A DNA stretch of 9,870 nucleotides from Candidatus Eiseniibacteriota bacterium (lineage in GTDB: Bacteria; Joyebacterota; Joyebacteria; Joyebacterales; Joyebacteraceae). A program made the translations under genes and the position numbers. Shown here one piece after another: positions 1 to 6,895 of the stretch; positions within the stretch are counted from its first letter, which is position 1, and each line of letters opens with the position of its first letter. The notes below the pieces were generated by a model, which was given only the letters and a program-made list of their open reading frames with translations, ran no database searches and was not told the DNA's origin. The stretch lies in the NCBI GenBank assembly GCA_030609605.1, contig JAUWBY010000065.1, forward strand, positions 1-9,870, written 5' to 3'.

Positions 1-1
1 C

Positions 2-259
2 GGCAAGCTGGCCGAGCGGTACTATCTGGCGAGCGATCTGGATGACGCCTATCATGCCGGTCGCGACGATTCATACGTGACGCTTGGAGGAGGATTCTCG
101 CTCTCGCTGGCCGATGGAGTGAAACTGGAGGGGTTCTACGAGCACAAGAACCGGAGATCGGAGTCTGATATCATCGCAACTATTGGAGACACAAAGGATT
201 ACGATGCCGACAGCTTCACGCTGCGGCTAGTCGCAGAGGGGGTGCGTTTCCTTGACTGA
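2..259 (+). CDS. C-terminal fragment of a probable outer-membrane beta-barrel protein
   Basis: The reading frame is open from the left edge to the TGA at 257-259, so 85 codons of the C-terminus are visible and the start lies outside the window. The visible part is made of short alternating polar/hydrophobic stretches (SYVTLGGGFSLSLA, VKLEGFYEHK, SFTLRLVAEGVRF) separated by charged turns. This is the pattern of antiparallel transmembrane beta-hairpins. An aromatic residue close to the C-terminus (GVRFLD) fits a terminal barrel strand, although the last residue is Asp instead of the usual Phe. I infer an outer-membrane porin- or channel-like protein but do not recognise the family. Its stop codon overlaps the -35 hexamer of the promoter at 252-280, so the genes downstream probably do not depend on this gene's transcription. 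Confidence 0.6.
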   Translation, partial: GKLAERYYLASDLDDAYHAGRDDSYVTLGGGFSLSLADGVKLEGFYEHKNRRSESDIIATIGDTKDYDADSFTLRLVAEGVRFLD

Positions 260-280
260 GCTTCTAAATGATGGTATAAT
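252..280 (+). promoter_or_regulatory. Near-consensus extended -10 sigma70-type promoter
   Basis: TTGACT at 252-257 (5 of 6 to the consensus TTGACA) is followed by exactly 17 bp and then TATAAT at 275-280 (6 of 6), with TGG at 272-274 giving an extended -10 (TGnTATAAT). The spacer is AT-rich compared with the surrounding coding DNA. Transcription would start near 286-288. The -35 box overlaps the stop codon (257-259) of the preceding gene and coincides with the TTG that would be the longest start of the lipoprotein gene. It is the best promoter match I noticed in the window and probably drives the whole downstream cluster. The hexamers and spacing are seen directly; activity is inferred, since the vegetative sigma factor's preference in this organism is unknown. 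Confidence 0.7.
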
Positions 281-1370
281 CAAGAATTACGACGATGCAC
301 GGTGCAAGCGGGCTGCTGGAGCGCCTGCTCGCGGCGCGGCTCGACGCCCATTGAGCGTCACCGCGTGGATTGGTGCGAGCCTTCTTGTTGCTGCTGTCTC
401 TATTCTGGGCGGCTGTGCGCGAAAGGGCGATCCCGTATCCGTCGACGATCCGGATCAGCCCTCGGGCTACCGTCTAGTGGCGACCTTCTCAGTGGCTGGC
501 TATGGAGAGGGCATCGATGTGGTGGGTGACATAGGATTGGTGGCGACGGGTGAGGTTGGGCTGGTCATCCTCGACATGTCGGATCCGGCAACGCCGGTCT
601 ATTTGGGCACGGCGGGGAACGACTTCACGTCCGTCAAGTGTGCGTACGCCCCGGACTCAGAGATGGCGTTCGTCACTGACGGACCGAACGGCGTCCTGGC
701 GTACGATGTGAGTGATCCGACGAGTCCGGAGTGGAAGACAGTACTGCAGAGTACGAGCGGCCAGGATGTCGTCATCTCGGAGACAGATCCAGGCCACTTG
801 ATACACATCTACGTGGCCGACAAGAACGGCGGCTTCAGGATCTGGGAACTCAATCTCGACTGGGGACCTCCGTGGTTCCCGATCGAGGTCTACCACGGTT
901 ACACGACGGGCTATGCTCGTGGCCTCTCTCTTCACGGCGACTACGTGTTGGTCGCCTCGGGCCAGAGCGGGCTCACGATCTTTGAATTGACGAACCCGGG
1001 GACCGCGACGAAGCTCGGCACATTCGACACGCCGGGCAACGCGCAGGCAGTAGCGGCATTCGGGAACTACGCGTTCGTCGCCGATGGGCTCGGGGGACTC
1101 CAGATCCTGGATATCTCCGATCCCGCGGATGCCGAGATCGTGGCTTCGATCGAGACGGACGACTACGCCACGGACATATGCTACCTGGACGGAATGGTAT
1201 ACATCGCGGACAGGTACGGCGGACTGAGAGTGGTGGACGTGGATGATCCCCTGGCGCCGACGACCGCAGGGTATCTGGAGACGCCGTACGCGAACGGGAT
1301 CTGTGTCACGGACGACTACATCTACGTGGCTGACCGTGACTGGGGAGTGGTGATAGCGGAGGAGGAGTAA
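252..1370 (+). CDS. LVIVD-repeat beta-propeller lipoprotein
   Basis: The protein is 372 residues from TTG 252. A lipoprotein signal peptide (hydrophobic segment about residues 36-51) ends in the lipobox L-G-G-C with Cys55 as the lipidation site, so the mature protein should be anchored to a membrane, most likely the outer one. The rest is an array of about 40-residue LVIVD-type repeats, each with a core like 'YVAD..GGL.I.D.SDP..P' (near residues 96-117, 138-161, 187-200, 231-251, 273-293, 316-336, 357-370). The last repeat lacks its outer strand, and the N-terminal YRLVATFSV (73-81) can supply it, giving a seven-bladed propeller closed by a velcro strand. Such propellers usually bind proteins or ligands; no catalytic motif is visible. 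Start choice is uncertain. TTG 252 has AGAGGGGG nine bases upstream, but it lies inside the promoter's -35 box. TTG 351 gives a normal-length 21-residue signal sequence but has no Shine-Dalgarno sequence. The gene heads the cluster, 88 nt before the next. Confidence 0.85.
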   Translation: MTELLNDGIIKNYDDARCKRAAGAPARGAARRPLSVTAWIGASLLVAAVSILGGCARKGDPVSVDDPDQPSGYRLVATFSVAGYGEGIDVVGDIGLVATGEVGLVILDMSDPATPVYLGTAGNDFTSVKCAYAPDSEMAFVTDGPNGVLAYDVSDPTSPEWKTVLQSTSGQDVVISETDPGHLIHIYVADKNGGFRIWELNLDWGPPWFPIEVYHGYTTGYARGLSLHGDYVLVASGQSGLTIFELTNPGTATKLGTFDTPGNAQAVAAFGNYAFVADGLGGLQILDISDPADAEIVASIETDDYATDICYLDGMVYIADRYGGLRVVDVDDPLAPTTAGYLETPYANGICVTDDYIYVADRDWGVVIAEEE

Positions 1371-1385
1371 CGGTTTCTGACCCGA

Positions 1386-1451
1386 CTCCTCTCCACAAGC
1401 ATGGATAGATGCTGACCTAGCCGAAGTTGAGCAACTGCTCGAGGAGAGGAG
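1386..1451 (+). promoter_or_regulatory. Structured leader that can sequester the ribosome-binding site of the C25-like gene
   Basis: The 88-nt gap before GTG 1459 contains three nested complementary pairs. P1 is CTCCTCTCC (1386-1394) with GGAGAGGAG (1443-1451), nine Watson-Crick pairs. P2 is AGCAT (1398-1402) with ATGCT (1409-1413), loop GGATAG. P3 is 1427-1432 with 1437-1442, six pairs including one G-U, loop AACT. P3 abuts P1 with no unpaired base, so the two could stack coaxially. The 3' arm of P1 contains the AGGAG ribosome-binding site (1447-1451, seven bases before the start). A competing helix is possible: GGAGGAG at 1361-1367, within the last Glu codons of the lipoprotein gene, can pair with 1386-1392 and release the site. 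I do not recognise a known riboswitch class. The pairings are seen directly; regulation is inferred. Confidence 0.4.
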
Positions 1452-1458
1452 ACACGAC

Positions 1459-4400
1459 GTGACACGGTGGACAACCGCGCTTGGTATAGCCATTCTGGTC
1501 GCACTCGCGACAGCCGCGCCTGCCGGGGAATGGATTCCCATCAGTGATACGCTCGACCCGTCCGGGGCGACGGTCAGGGTTATCGCATCTGATATCACCG
1601 AGACAACTATCGAGATCGAGGTTCCTGGTCTGTTCTTCGAGACCGCGGGCCGGGCGCTCGATGGGACGCCGGCGCTCGAGATCCCAGGTTCCCGCAGAAT
1701 CAACCTGCCCGGTATGCCGGATCTCCCTACGTTCACGTGTCTGATCGCGATCCCGGATCTTGGCGGTGTTGAGCTTTCCGTGACGGTCTTCGATGAGAGG
1801 ATCTTCGCAGACGTCGATATCGACCCCACCCCACCTTTCAGAATGGAGGGGAAAGAGGCCGGTCCCACGCTGGCGGATGCCGCCGTTTACGGCCACGATG
1901 CCCTCTACCCGACGGAGATTGCCTCTATCAGCGAGCCGATGATCATGCGAGATCTGAGACTCGTTCAACTCAGAGTTAACCCAGCGCGTTACAACCCCGT
2001 GACGCGCGAGCTTGTGGTTGCTGGTCGTGTCAGCGTCACTCTCAACTACGCAAGCGGTGAGGAGATCAATCCGCGCACTGCTGCACGCTCCTACCGTTCG
2101 GAGGCGTTTGAGCCTATCTATCGCAGCCTGGTCGCGAACTACGACCAGCTCCCCGCGGCCGAGATCCGCCGCGGCAGCTATCTTGTGATATCGAACGACA
2201 GCTTTGCGGATCAGCTCACGGACTTCGTTACATGGAAGCACCGTCGTGGTGTTGAGACCGTGCTTGTCCGGCTCTCCGATATCGGTGTGAGTCCTTCGGC
2301 GCAGGACATCAAGGACTTCATCCAGAACGCGTACGACACATGGGACAATCCGCCGGACTACGTCTGTCTTGTCGGCGACAGGGACAGTGGTAGCTACGGA
2401 GATATGCCCGCATGGTTCCACGCCGGCGACGTTACGGATCATCCCTACTCCGAGCTGGAGGGCAGTGACTACCTGCCCGACGTCATGGTCGGCAGGATGG
2501 CGGTAGACTCGCCGACCGACGCCGTCGTGGCTTCGCTGAAGCCTCAGGTCTACGAGCGCGACTGCGATGCTGCGACCGACGACTGGTACGAGCGCGCGCT
2601 CATGGTCGCTGCCAACTGCTGCGGAAGCCCCCAGCCCACCACCCCACGGACGACGAAGCTGCGCGTGCGCGAGATGTTCATGGAGAACGCCTACACCCAG
2701 GTCGACACTGTGTTCTGGACGTACGCAAAGAGCGGATCAAGAACGCAGACCGAGGACATTCAGAATTCGATCAACGCCGGAGTTACGTTTGTGAACTACC
2801 GAGGTTGGGGTGGGGCGCCGGGCTGGTACTACCCGCAGTTCTACACGGATCACATCAACCAGCTTTCGAATGATCGCATGCTGCCGGTGATGACCAGCAT
2901 TGTATGTGGAACGGGCAACTTCGATAGCGGGACCGACCCGTGCTTCGGAGAGGCGTGGATCCGTGCTGGGAGCCCATTCGCTCTCAAGGGCGGTCCGGCG
3001 ATGATCGGGCCGAGCGAGTTCTGGACGCATACCAAGTGGAACAACGCCATAGACACAGGCATCTACGAGGGCATCCTCAACGAGGGGATCGAGCACTTCG
3101 GGCAGTCTCTCTTGCGGGGCAAGATGGAGGTCTATCTGAACTTCCCCGAGTACGTGGATCCAGCCTCGTCAGACGAGGATGGGCAGAATGTCGACTTCTA
3201 CTTCAATGTCTTCAATCTGATCGGCGATCCTGAACTCGTCCTCCGCACTGAACGGCCCGGGACGATTGTTGCCACGCACGATGCAAGCGTGCCGTTCGGA
3301 CAGAACATGCTCACGGTTCATGTCGAGGACGAGAGCGGCAGTCCGGTTCCCGGCGCCGAGGTCATCGTCTGGAAGGACGACGAGGTATACGAGATCCGGA
3401 TCCTCAGCGGCGGGTACAACGTGGACATGCCGCTTGGCGCGACGACACAGGGTGATGCCTATGTCACCGTCTGGACCACCAACATGAAGCCCTATGTGGG
3501 TGACGTGTCGATCGACCAGGAAGATGAGTTCGTAGGCTGGTACAGCCAGACCATCGATGACGATGGCTCGGGCGCCTCGAGTGGAAACGCCGACGGCGTG
3601 GTGAATCCCGGTGAGACGATCGAGCTCAACGTCGACCTCAAGAACTACGGACTCCTGACCGCGGCGGGCGTGACTGCAGGCTTCGACAGCGGTCCGCCGA
3701 GAACCAACAGCGAATGGGTAACGATCACGCCAGGTCAGACCGCCGGCTACGGCACGATGGTCGCGGGCGCAGTCGCATCCGGCTCAAATCCGTTCGTCTT
3801 CACAGTAGATGACGGATGTCCGAACGGGACGGAGATAGGCTTCGAATTCACGGTGACCGACGGGAGCCGGGCCACCTCCATCAGCTACGCTCGCATTGTC
3901 GTCGGTGCACCCAGTCTGGAGTACTACTCGCTCGCGATCAGTGGCGACGGCATTCTGGATCCAGGTGAGACCGCGACACTGATCGTGACGCTTTCGAATG
4001 GTGGTGAGATGGACGCGACATCGGTGACCGGAACCCTCGTCGGACCATCGTCGGGTCTGATCGTCCTTGACGGCGACGGAACGTATGCGACGGTCGCGGC
4101 AGGGGGGATAGCCACCAATTCAGGGAATCCGTTCCAGGTGGAGGCCGAGTCGGACGTGGCCGTGGGACACGAGTTCACGATGATCCTCGAACTGGCGGGA
4201 GACAATGGCCTTTCGCAGTTCATCCTCTTCCCGTTGACCGTGGGAGTCCCATCGAGCGACGATCCGATCGGTCCGGACGACTACGGTTACTACGCCTACG
4301 ACAATACCGACACGGCGTACAACGAGGCTCCGACGTATTCGTGGGTCGAAATCGACCCAAGCTACGGTGGTAGTGGTACGGACCTGGAAATCGCCGACGA

Positions 4401-5256
4401 CCAGACGATGACCGTGGGTCTCCCGTTCACATTCACCTACTACGGCGATGACTACACGGAGATAGGCGTCTGCTCGAACGGGTGGATCGGGATGGGCGAT
4501 ACGCCTCCGTTCCATCACGAGTTCCGCAACTGGTTCATCCCTGGCGCCCCTGGACCGGACGCGATGATGGCCGGATTCTGGGATGATCTGGATCCGTCCG
4601 CAGGAGGCAAGGTTCTGCATAGAAACATGGGAGACGGCAGGTTCGTCATCGAGTGGAGCAGAGTGCCGACAGCGTACGAGCCGTACGCGAATGAGACCTT
4701 CGAGATCATCCTCTTCGATCCGGCTGTCTACACGACGGAGACCGGTGATGGTGAGATCGTCTTTCAGTACCACACGATCTCGAACACGGACGCAAACGCC
4801 AACTACGCCACAGTCGGGATTGAGAACCATCCCCAGACTGATGGCGTACTCTACACGTATGCAAACATATACGATGATGCGGCAGCGACGCTTGCGGGCG
4901 GGCGCGCCATCAAGTTCACAACCGACCTGCCGGACGGACACGACTCTACGGACGTTCCCGATGAAACGACTGTCCCGAGGACTGTAATTCTGGCCGGCAA
5001 CCAGCCGAACCCGTTCAACCCCGTGACGACTATCAGCTACGGCGTGCCGAGCAGGACCAACGTCAAGCTTGAAGTGTTCGACGTAGCAGGGCGTCTTGTG
5101 AGCATGCTTTTCGAGGGCGAGGTCGACGCCGGTTACCACAACACCGTGTGGGATGGAACGAACTCGGCCGGCGACAAGGTTGCGAGCGGCGTCTATTTCG
5201 CGAGGTTCTCGGCGCTCGGCGAGGAGAGCTCAGCCAAGATGGTGCTTCTCAAATAG
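1459..5256 (+). CDS. C25 (gingipain)-like secreted multidomain protein with sorting-type C-terminus
   Basis: GTG 1459 follows an AGGAG site by seven bases. The protein has 1265 residues. A signal peptide (1-22, cleavage after APA) is followed by a C25-type propeptide region (about 24-235, ending near 'RYNPVTRELVVAGRVSV'). The peptidase C25 domain (about 238-595) shows 'YVCLVGD', 'TDHPYSELEGSDYLPDVMVGR' and 'VCGTGNFDSGTDPCFGEAW', ending in 'FNLIGDPEL'. The nucleophile Cys is present (Cys483), but the expected GHG is Gly-Trp-Gly (449-451), so activity is doubtful. Next come an Ig-like domain (about 600-690), two tandem CARDB-like domains opening with DGVVNPGET (712) and DGILDPGET (830), a beta-sandwich domain of a kind I associate with such proteins but cannot name (about 940-1155), and a FlgD-Ig/type IX-like tail (about 1173-1265). 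I infer an exported, surface-attached or released peptidase or pseudopeptidase. The next gene starts 20 nt downstream. Confidence 0.9.
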   Translation: MTRWTTALGIAILVALATAAPAGEWIPISDTLDPSGATVRVIASDITETTIEIEVPGLFFETAGRALDGTPALEIPGSRRINLPGMPDLPTFTCLIAIPDLGGVELSVTVFDERIFADVDIDPTPPFRMEGKEAGPTLADAAVYGHDALYPTEIASISEPMIMRDLRLVQLRVNPARYNPVTRELVVAGRVSVTLNYASGEEINPRTAARSYRSEAFEPIYRSLVANYDQLPAAEIRRGSYLVISNDSFADQLTDFVTWKHRRGVETVLVRLSDIGVSPSAQDIKDFIQNAYDTWDNPPDYVCLVGDRDSGSYGDMPAWFHAGDVTDHPYSELEGSDYLPDVMVGRMAVDSPTDAVVASLKPQVYERDCDAATDDWYERALMVAANCCGSPQPTTPRTTKLRVREMFMENAYTQVDTVFWTYAKSGSRTQTEDIQNSINAGVTFVNYRGWGGAPGWYYPQFYTDHINQLSNDRMLPVMTSIVCGTGNFDSGTDPCFGEAWIRAGSPFALKGGPAMIGPSEFWTHTKWNNAIDTGIYEGILNEGIEHFGQSLLRGKMEVYLNFPEYVDPASSDEDGQNVDFYFNVFNLIGDPELVLRTERPGTIVATHDASVPFGQNMLTVHVEDESGSPVPGAEVIVWKDDEVYEIRILSGGYNVDMPLGATTQGDAYVTVWTTNMKPYVGDVSIDQEDEFVGWYSQTIDDDGSGASSGNADGVVNPGETIELNVDLKNYGLLTAAGVTAGFDSGPPRTNSEWVTITPGQTAGYGTMVAGAVASGSNPFVFTVDDGCPNGTEIGFEFTVTDGSRATSISYARIVVGAPSLEYYSLAISGDGILDPGETATLIVTLSNGGEMDATSVTGTLVGPSSGLIVLDGDGTYATVAAGGIATNSGNPFQVEAESDVAVGHEFTMILELAGDNGLSQFILFPLTVGVPSSDDPIGPDDYGYYAYDNTDTAYNEAPTYSWVEIDPSYGGSGTDLEIADDQTMTVGLPFTFTYYGDDYTEIGVCSNGWIGMGDTPPFHHEFRNWFIPGAPGPDAMMAGFWDDLDPSAGGKVLHRNMGDGRFVIEWSRVPTAYEPYANETFEIILFDPAVYTTETGDGEIVFQYHTISNTDANANYATVGIENHPQTDGVLYTYANIYDDAAATLAGGRAIKFTTDLPDGHDSTDVPDETTVPRTVILAGNQPNPFNPVTTISYGVPSRTNVKLEVFDVAGRLVSMLFEGEVDAGYHNTVWDGTNSAGDKVASGVYFARFSALGEESSAKMVLLK

Positions 5257-5276
5257 CACCGACGACGGAGGAACGG

Positions 5277-6872
5277 ATGAACCGGTATGGTACGATAGCG
5301 GGCATCAAGACCCGTTCGATCGTGGCGCGAAGGGCGTTGGTCATCTCGGCCGTTCTGTGCCTTGTCGTCGCCGGTGTCGCTCCAGACGCATTCGCGTTGC
5401 ACGAGCGCTACCACACCCATGCTGAGGTGGGTGCTGAGCTTGCGGCGGTGGCAGCGGCCTATCCGGAGATCACGAGGCTTGAGATACTCGGCTACTCTAC
5501 CACGGACGGTCAGGCCATCTGGGGGCTCAAGATCTCGGACAATGTGGATATCGATGAGGATGAGCCTGTCGTGCTCTACGATGGGCTGCACCATGCAGAG
5601 GAAGTGGTGGGGCTTGAGGTCTGCATGTGGATGATCGACGAACTGACGAGCAACTACGGCGTGGTCGATTCGATCACGCAGTGGGTCGATGACATCGAGA
5701 TCTGGTTCATTCCACTTCTGAATCCGGATGGGCACTGGGTGGTTACGTCGGGGCTGGACACGACGTACCGAAAGAACATCCACGACAACAATGGGAATGG
5801 TACGTTCGAACTCGACCTGGACGGAGTCGATCCGAACTACAACTACGACTTCAACTGGGCCGTAGGCGGGTCCGGAGAGTGGACGTCGCCCTACTATCGC
5901 GGGACTGCTCCCTTCTCCGAGAACGAGTCTCAGATCGTGCGGGATCTGTGCATAGCTGAGAAACCTGTCTTCTCGCTCAATTACCACAGCCCGTTGGTTT
6001 CGATGGGGGACTGCATCTACTACCCGTGGTACTGGCCGACGATCGGATTCTGCCCTGACTATGACGTTATCTACAGCATCGCACTCGGTCTGGCGGGAAA
6101 GACGACGAAGCTGGACGACACCTCCTACACCGCCATCTACGGGTACGCGACGGCCGGCAAGGCCCGGAACTGGCAATACGGAGTGCTGGGCACGATCGGC
6201 CTGACGATGGAGATCATGAGCCAGATGTGCATCCCGCCCGCGGCCGATGTCGATGAGTACTGTGAGAGGGTATCGGTGGGCTCGTACTACCTGCTGGATC
6301 GTGTCTACGGGCCGGGACTCACGGGTCATGTGATCGACGGCACGACCGGGAATCCGCTCGTGGCCGAGGTCAAGGTCATTGAGAATTCGTCTGATGAGAT
6401 CCTGCCGAGACTGACCGGTGCAACCTACGGTCGCTACTGGCGAATGCTGGTTGATGGAACGTACACGGTTGAGTTTTCCTGCGCCGGGTACGACACCCAG
6501 ACCATCTACGATGTCGTGGTCGGTACTCGCGGGCTGACCGAGCTCGATGCGGTGCTTTGGCCGACTGGGACCGGCATTCCCGACGCCGAAACGCGCGTGG
6601 GGATGATCCGATCGGTCTCACCCAACCCGTTCCGCGGAAGCACGACGGTCAGCTTCATCGCTCCGGTTTCAGGTGCGATCACTGTGGAGATCTACTCTGT
6701 TTCGGGACGGCTGGTTGACCGGATGAGCGCTACCGCAAGCTCGACAGGTGAGGGTGATATCATCTGGAAGGGGAGAGATCTCGCCGGTCGGCCCGTGCCA
6801 TCAGGCGTCTATTTCGCGAGACTAGTGACAGAGACGGGGACAGACCAACAGAAGGTCGTGTTCATGAGATAG
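5277..6872 (+). CDS. Secreted M14 zinc carboxypeptidase with regulatory-like and sorting-type domains
   Basis: ATG 5277 was chosen over upstream in-frame codons because GGAGG (5267-5271) lies five bases before it and a signal peptide begins there (basic residues to 19, hydrophobic 20-36, cleavage after AFA at 40). The protein has 531 residues. The M14 domain (about 45-345) shows the zinc ligands in 'HHAEE' (His106 and Glu109) and 'NYHS' (His237), Arg165 in 'YRKN' (Arg127 of carboxypeptidase A), and the general base Glu312 in 'LTMEI'. It should therefore cleave peptides as a zinc metallopeptidase. The substrate-carboxylate Arg expected in 'GVDxNRN' is Tyr188, so specificity may be altered. A CarboxypepD-regulatory-like beta domain (about 347-427, 'GHVIDGTTGNPL') and a FlgD-Ig-like tail (about 440-531, 'SPNPF', 'SGVYFARL') follow. 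It lies 20 nt after the C25-like gene and 23 nt before the next, so it is probably co-transcribed and exported by the same route. Confidence 0.92.
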   Translation: MNRYGTIAGIKTRSIVARRALVISAVLCLVVAGVAPDAFALHERYHTHAEVGAELAAVAAAYPEITRLEILGYSTTDGQAIWGLKISDNVDIDEDEPVVLYDGLHHAEEVVGLEVCMWMIDELTSNYGVVDSITQWVDDIEIWFIPLLNPDGHWVVTSGLDTTYRKNIHDNNGNGTFELDLDGVDPNYNYDFNWAVGGSGEWTSPYYRGTAPFSENESQIVRDLCIAEKPVFSLNYHSPLVSMGDCIYYPWYWPTIGFCPDYDVIYSIALGLAGKTTKLDDTSYTAIYGYATAGKARNWQYGVLGTIGLTMEIMSQMCIPPAADVDEYCERVSVGSYYLLDRVYGPGLTGHVIDGTTGNPLVAEVKVIENSSDEILPRLTGATYGRYWRMLVDGTYTVEFSCAGYDTQTIYDVVVGTRGLTELDAVLWPTGTGIPDAETRVGMIRSVSPNPFRGSTTVSFIAPVSGAITVEIYSVSGRLVDRMSATASSTGEGDIIWKGRDLAGRPVPSGVYFARLVTETGTDQQKVVFMR

Positions 6873-6895
6873 AGCACCTGACGGAGGGCACTCAA

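Noticed and set aside
657..1868. 403-codon open frame on the - strand
   Set aside because: It lies opposite two well-supported + strand genes, its translation shows low-complexity Arg/Val/Ser-rich sequence with no domain, and long antisense frames are expected in GC-rich coding DNA. The same applies to the - strand frames at 1417-2442, 4120-5139, 5193-6329, 7481-8008 and 8588-9175.
5148..5276. Upstream in-frame extension of the M14 gene
   Set aside because: It overlaps the C25-like gene's sorting tail by over 100 bases. The ATG at 5277 has a good ribosome site and begins a normal signal peptide.
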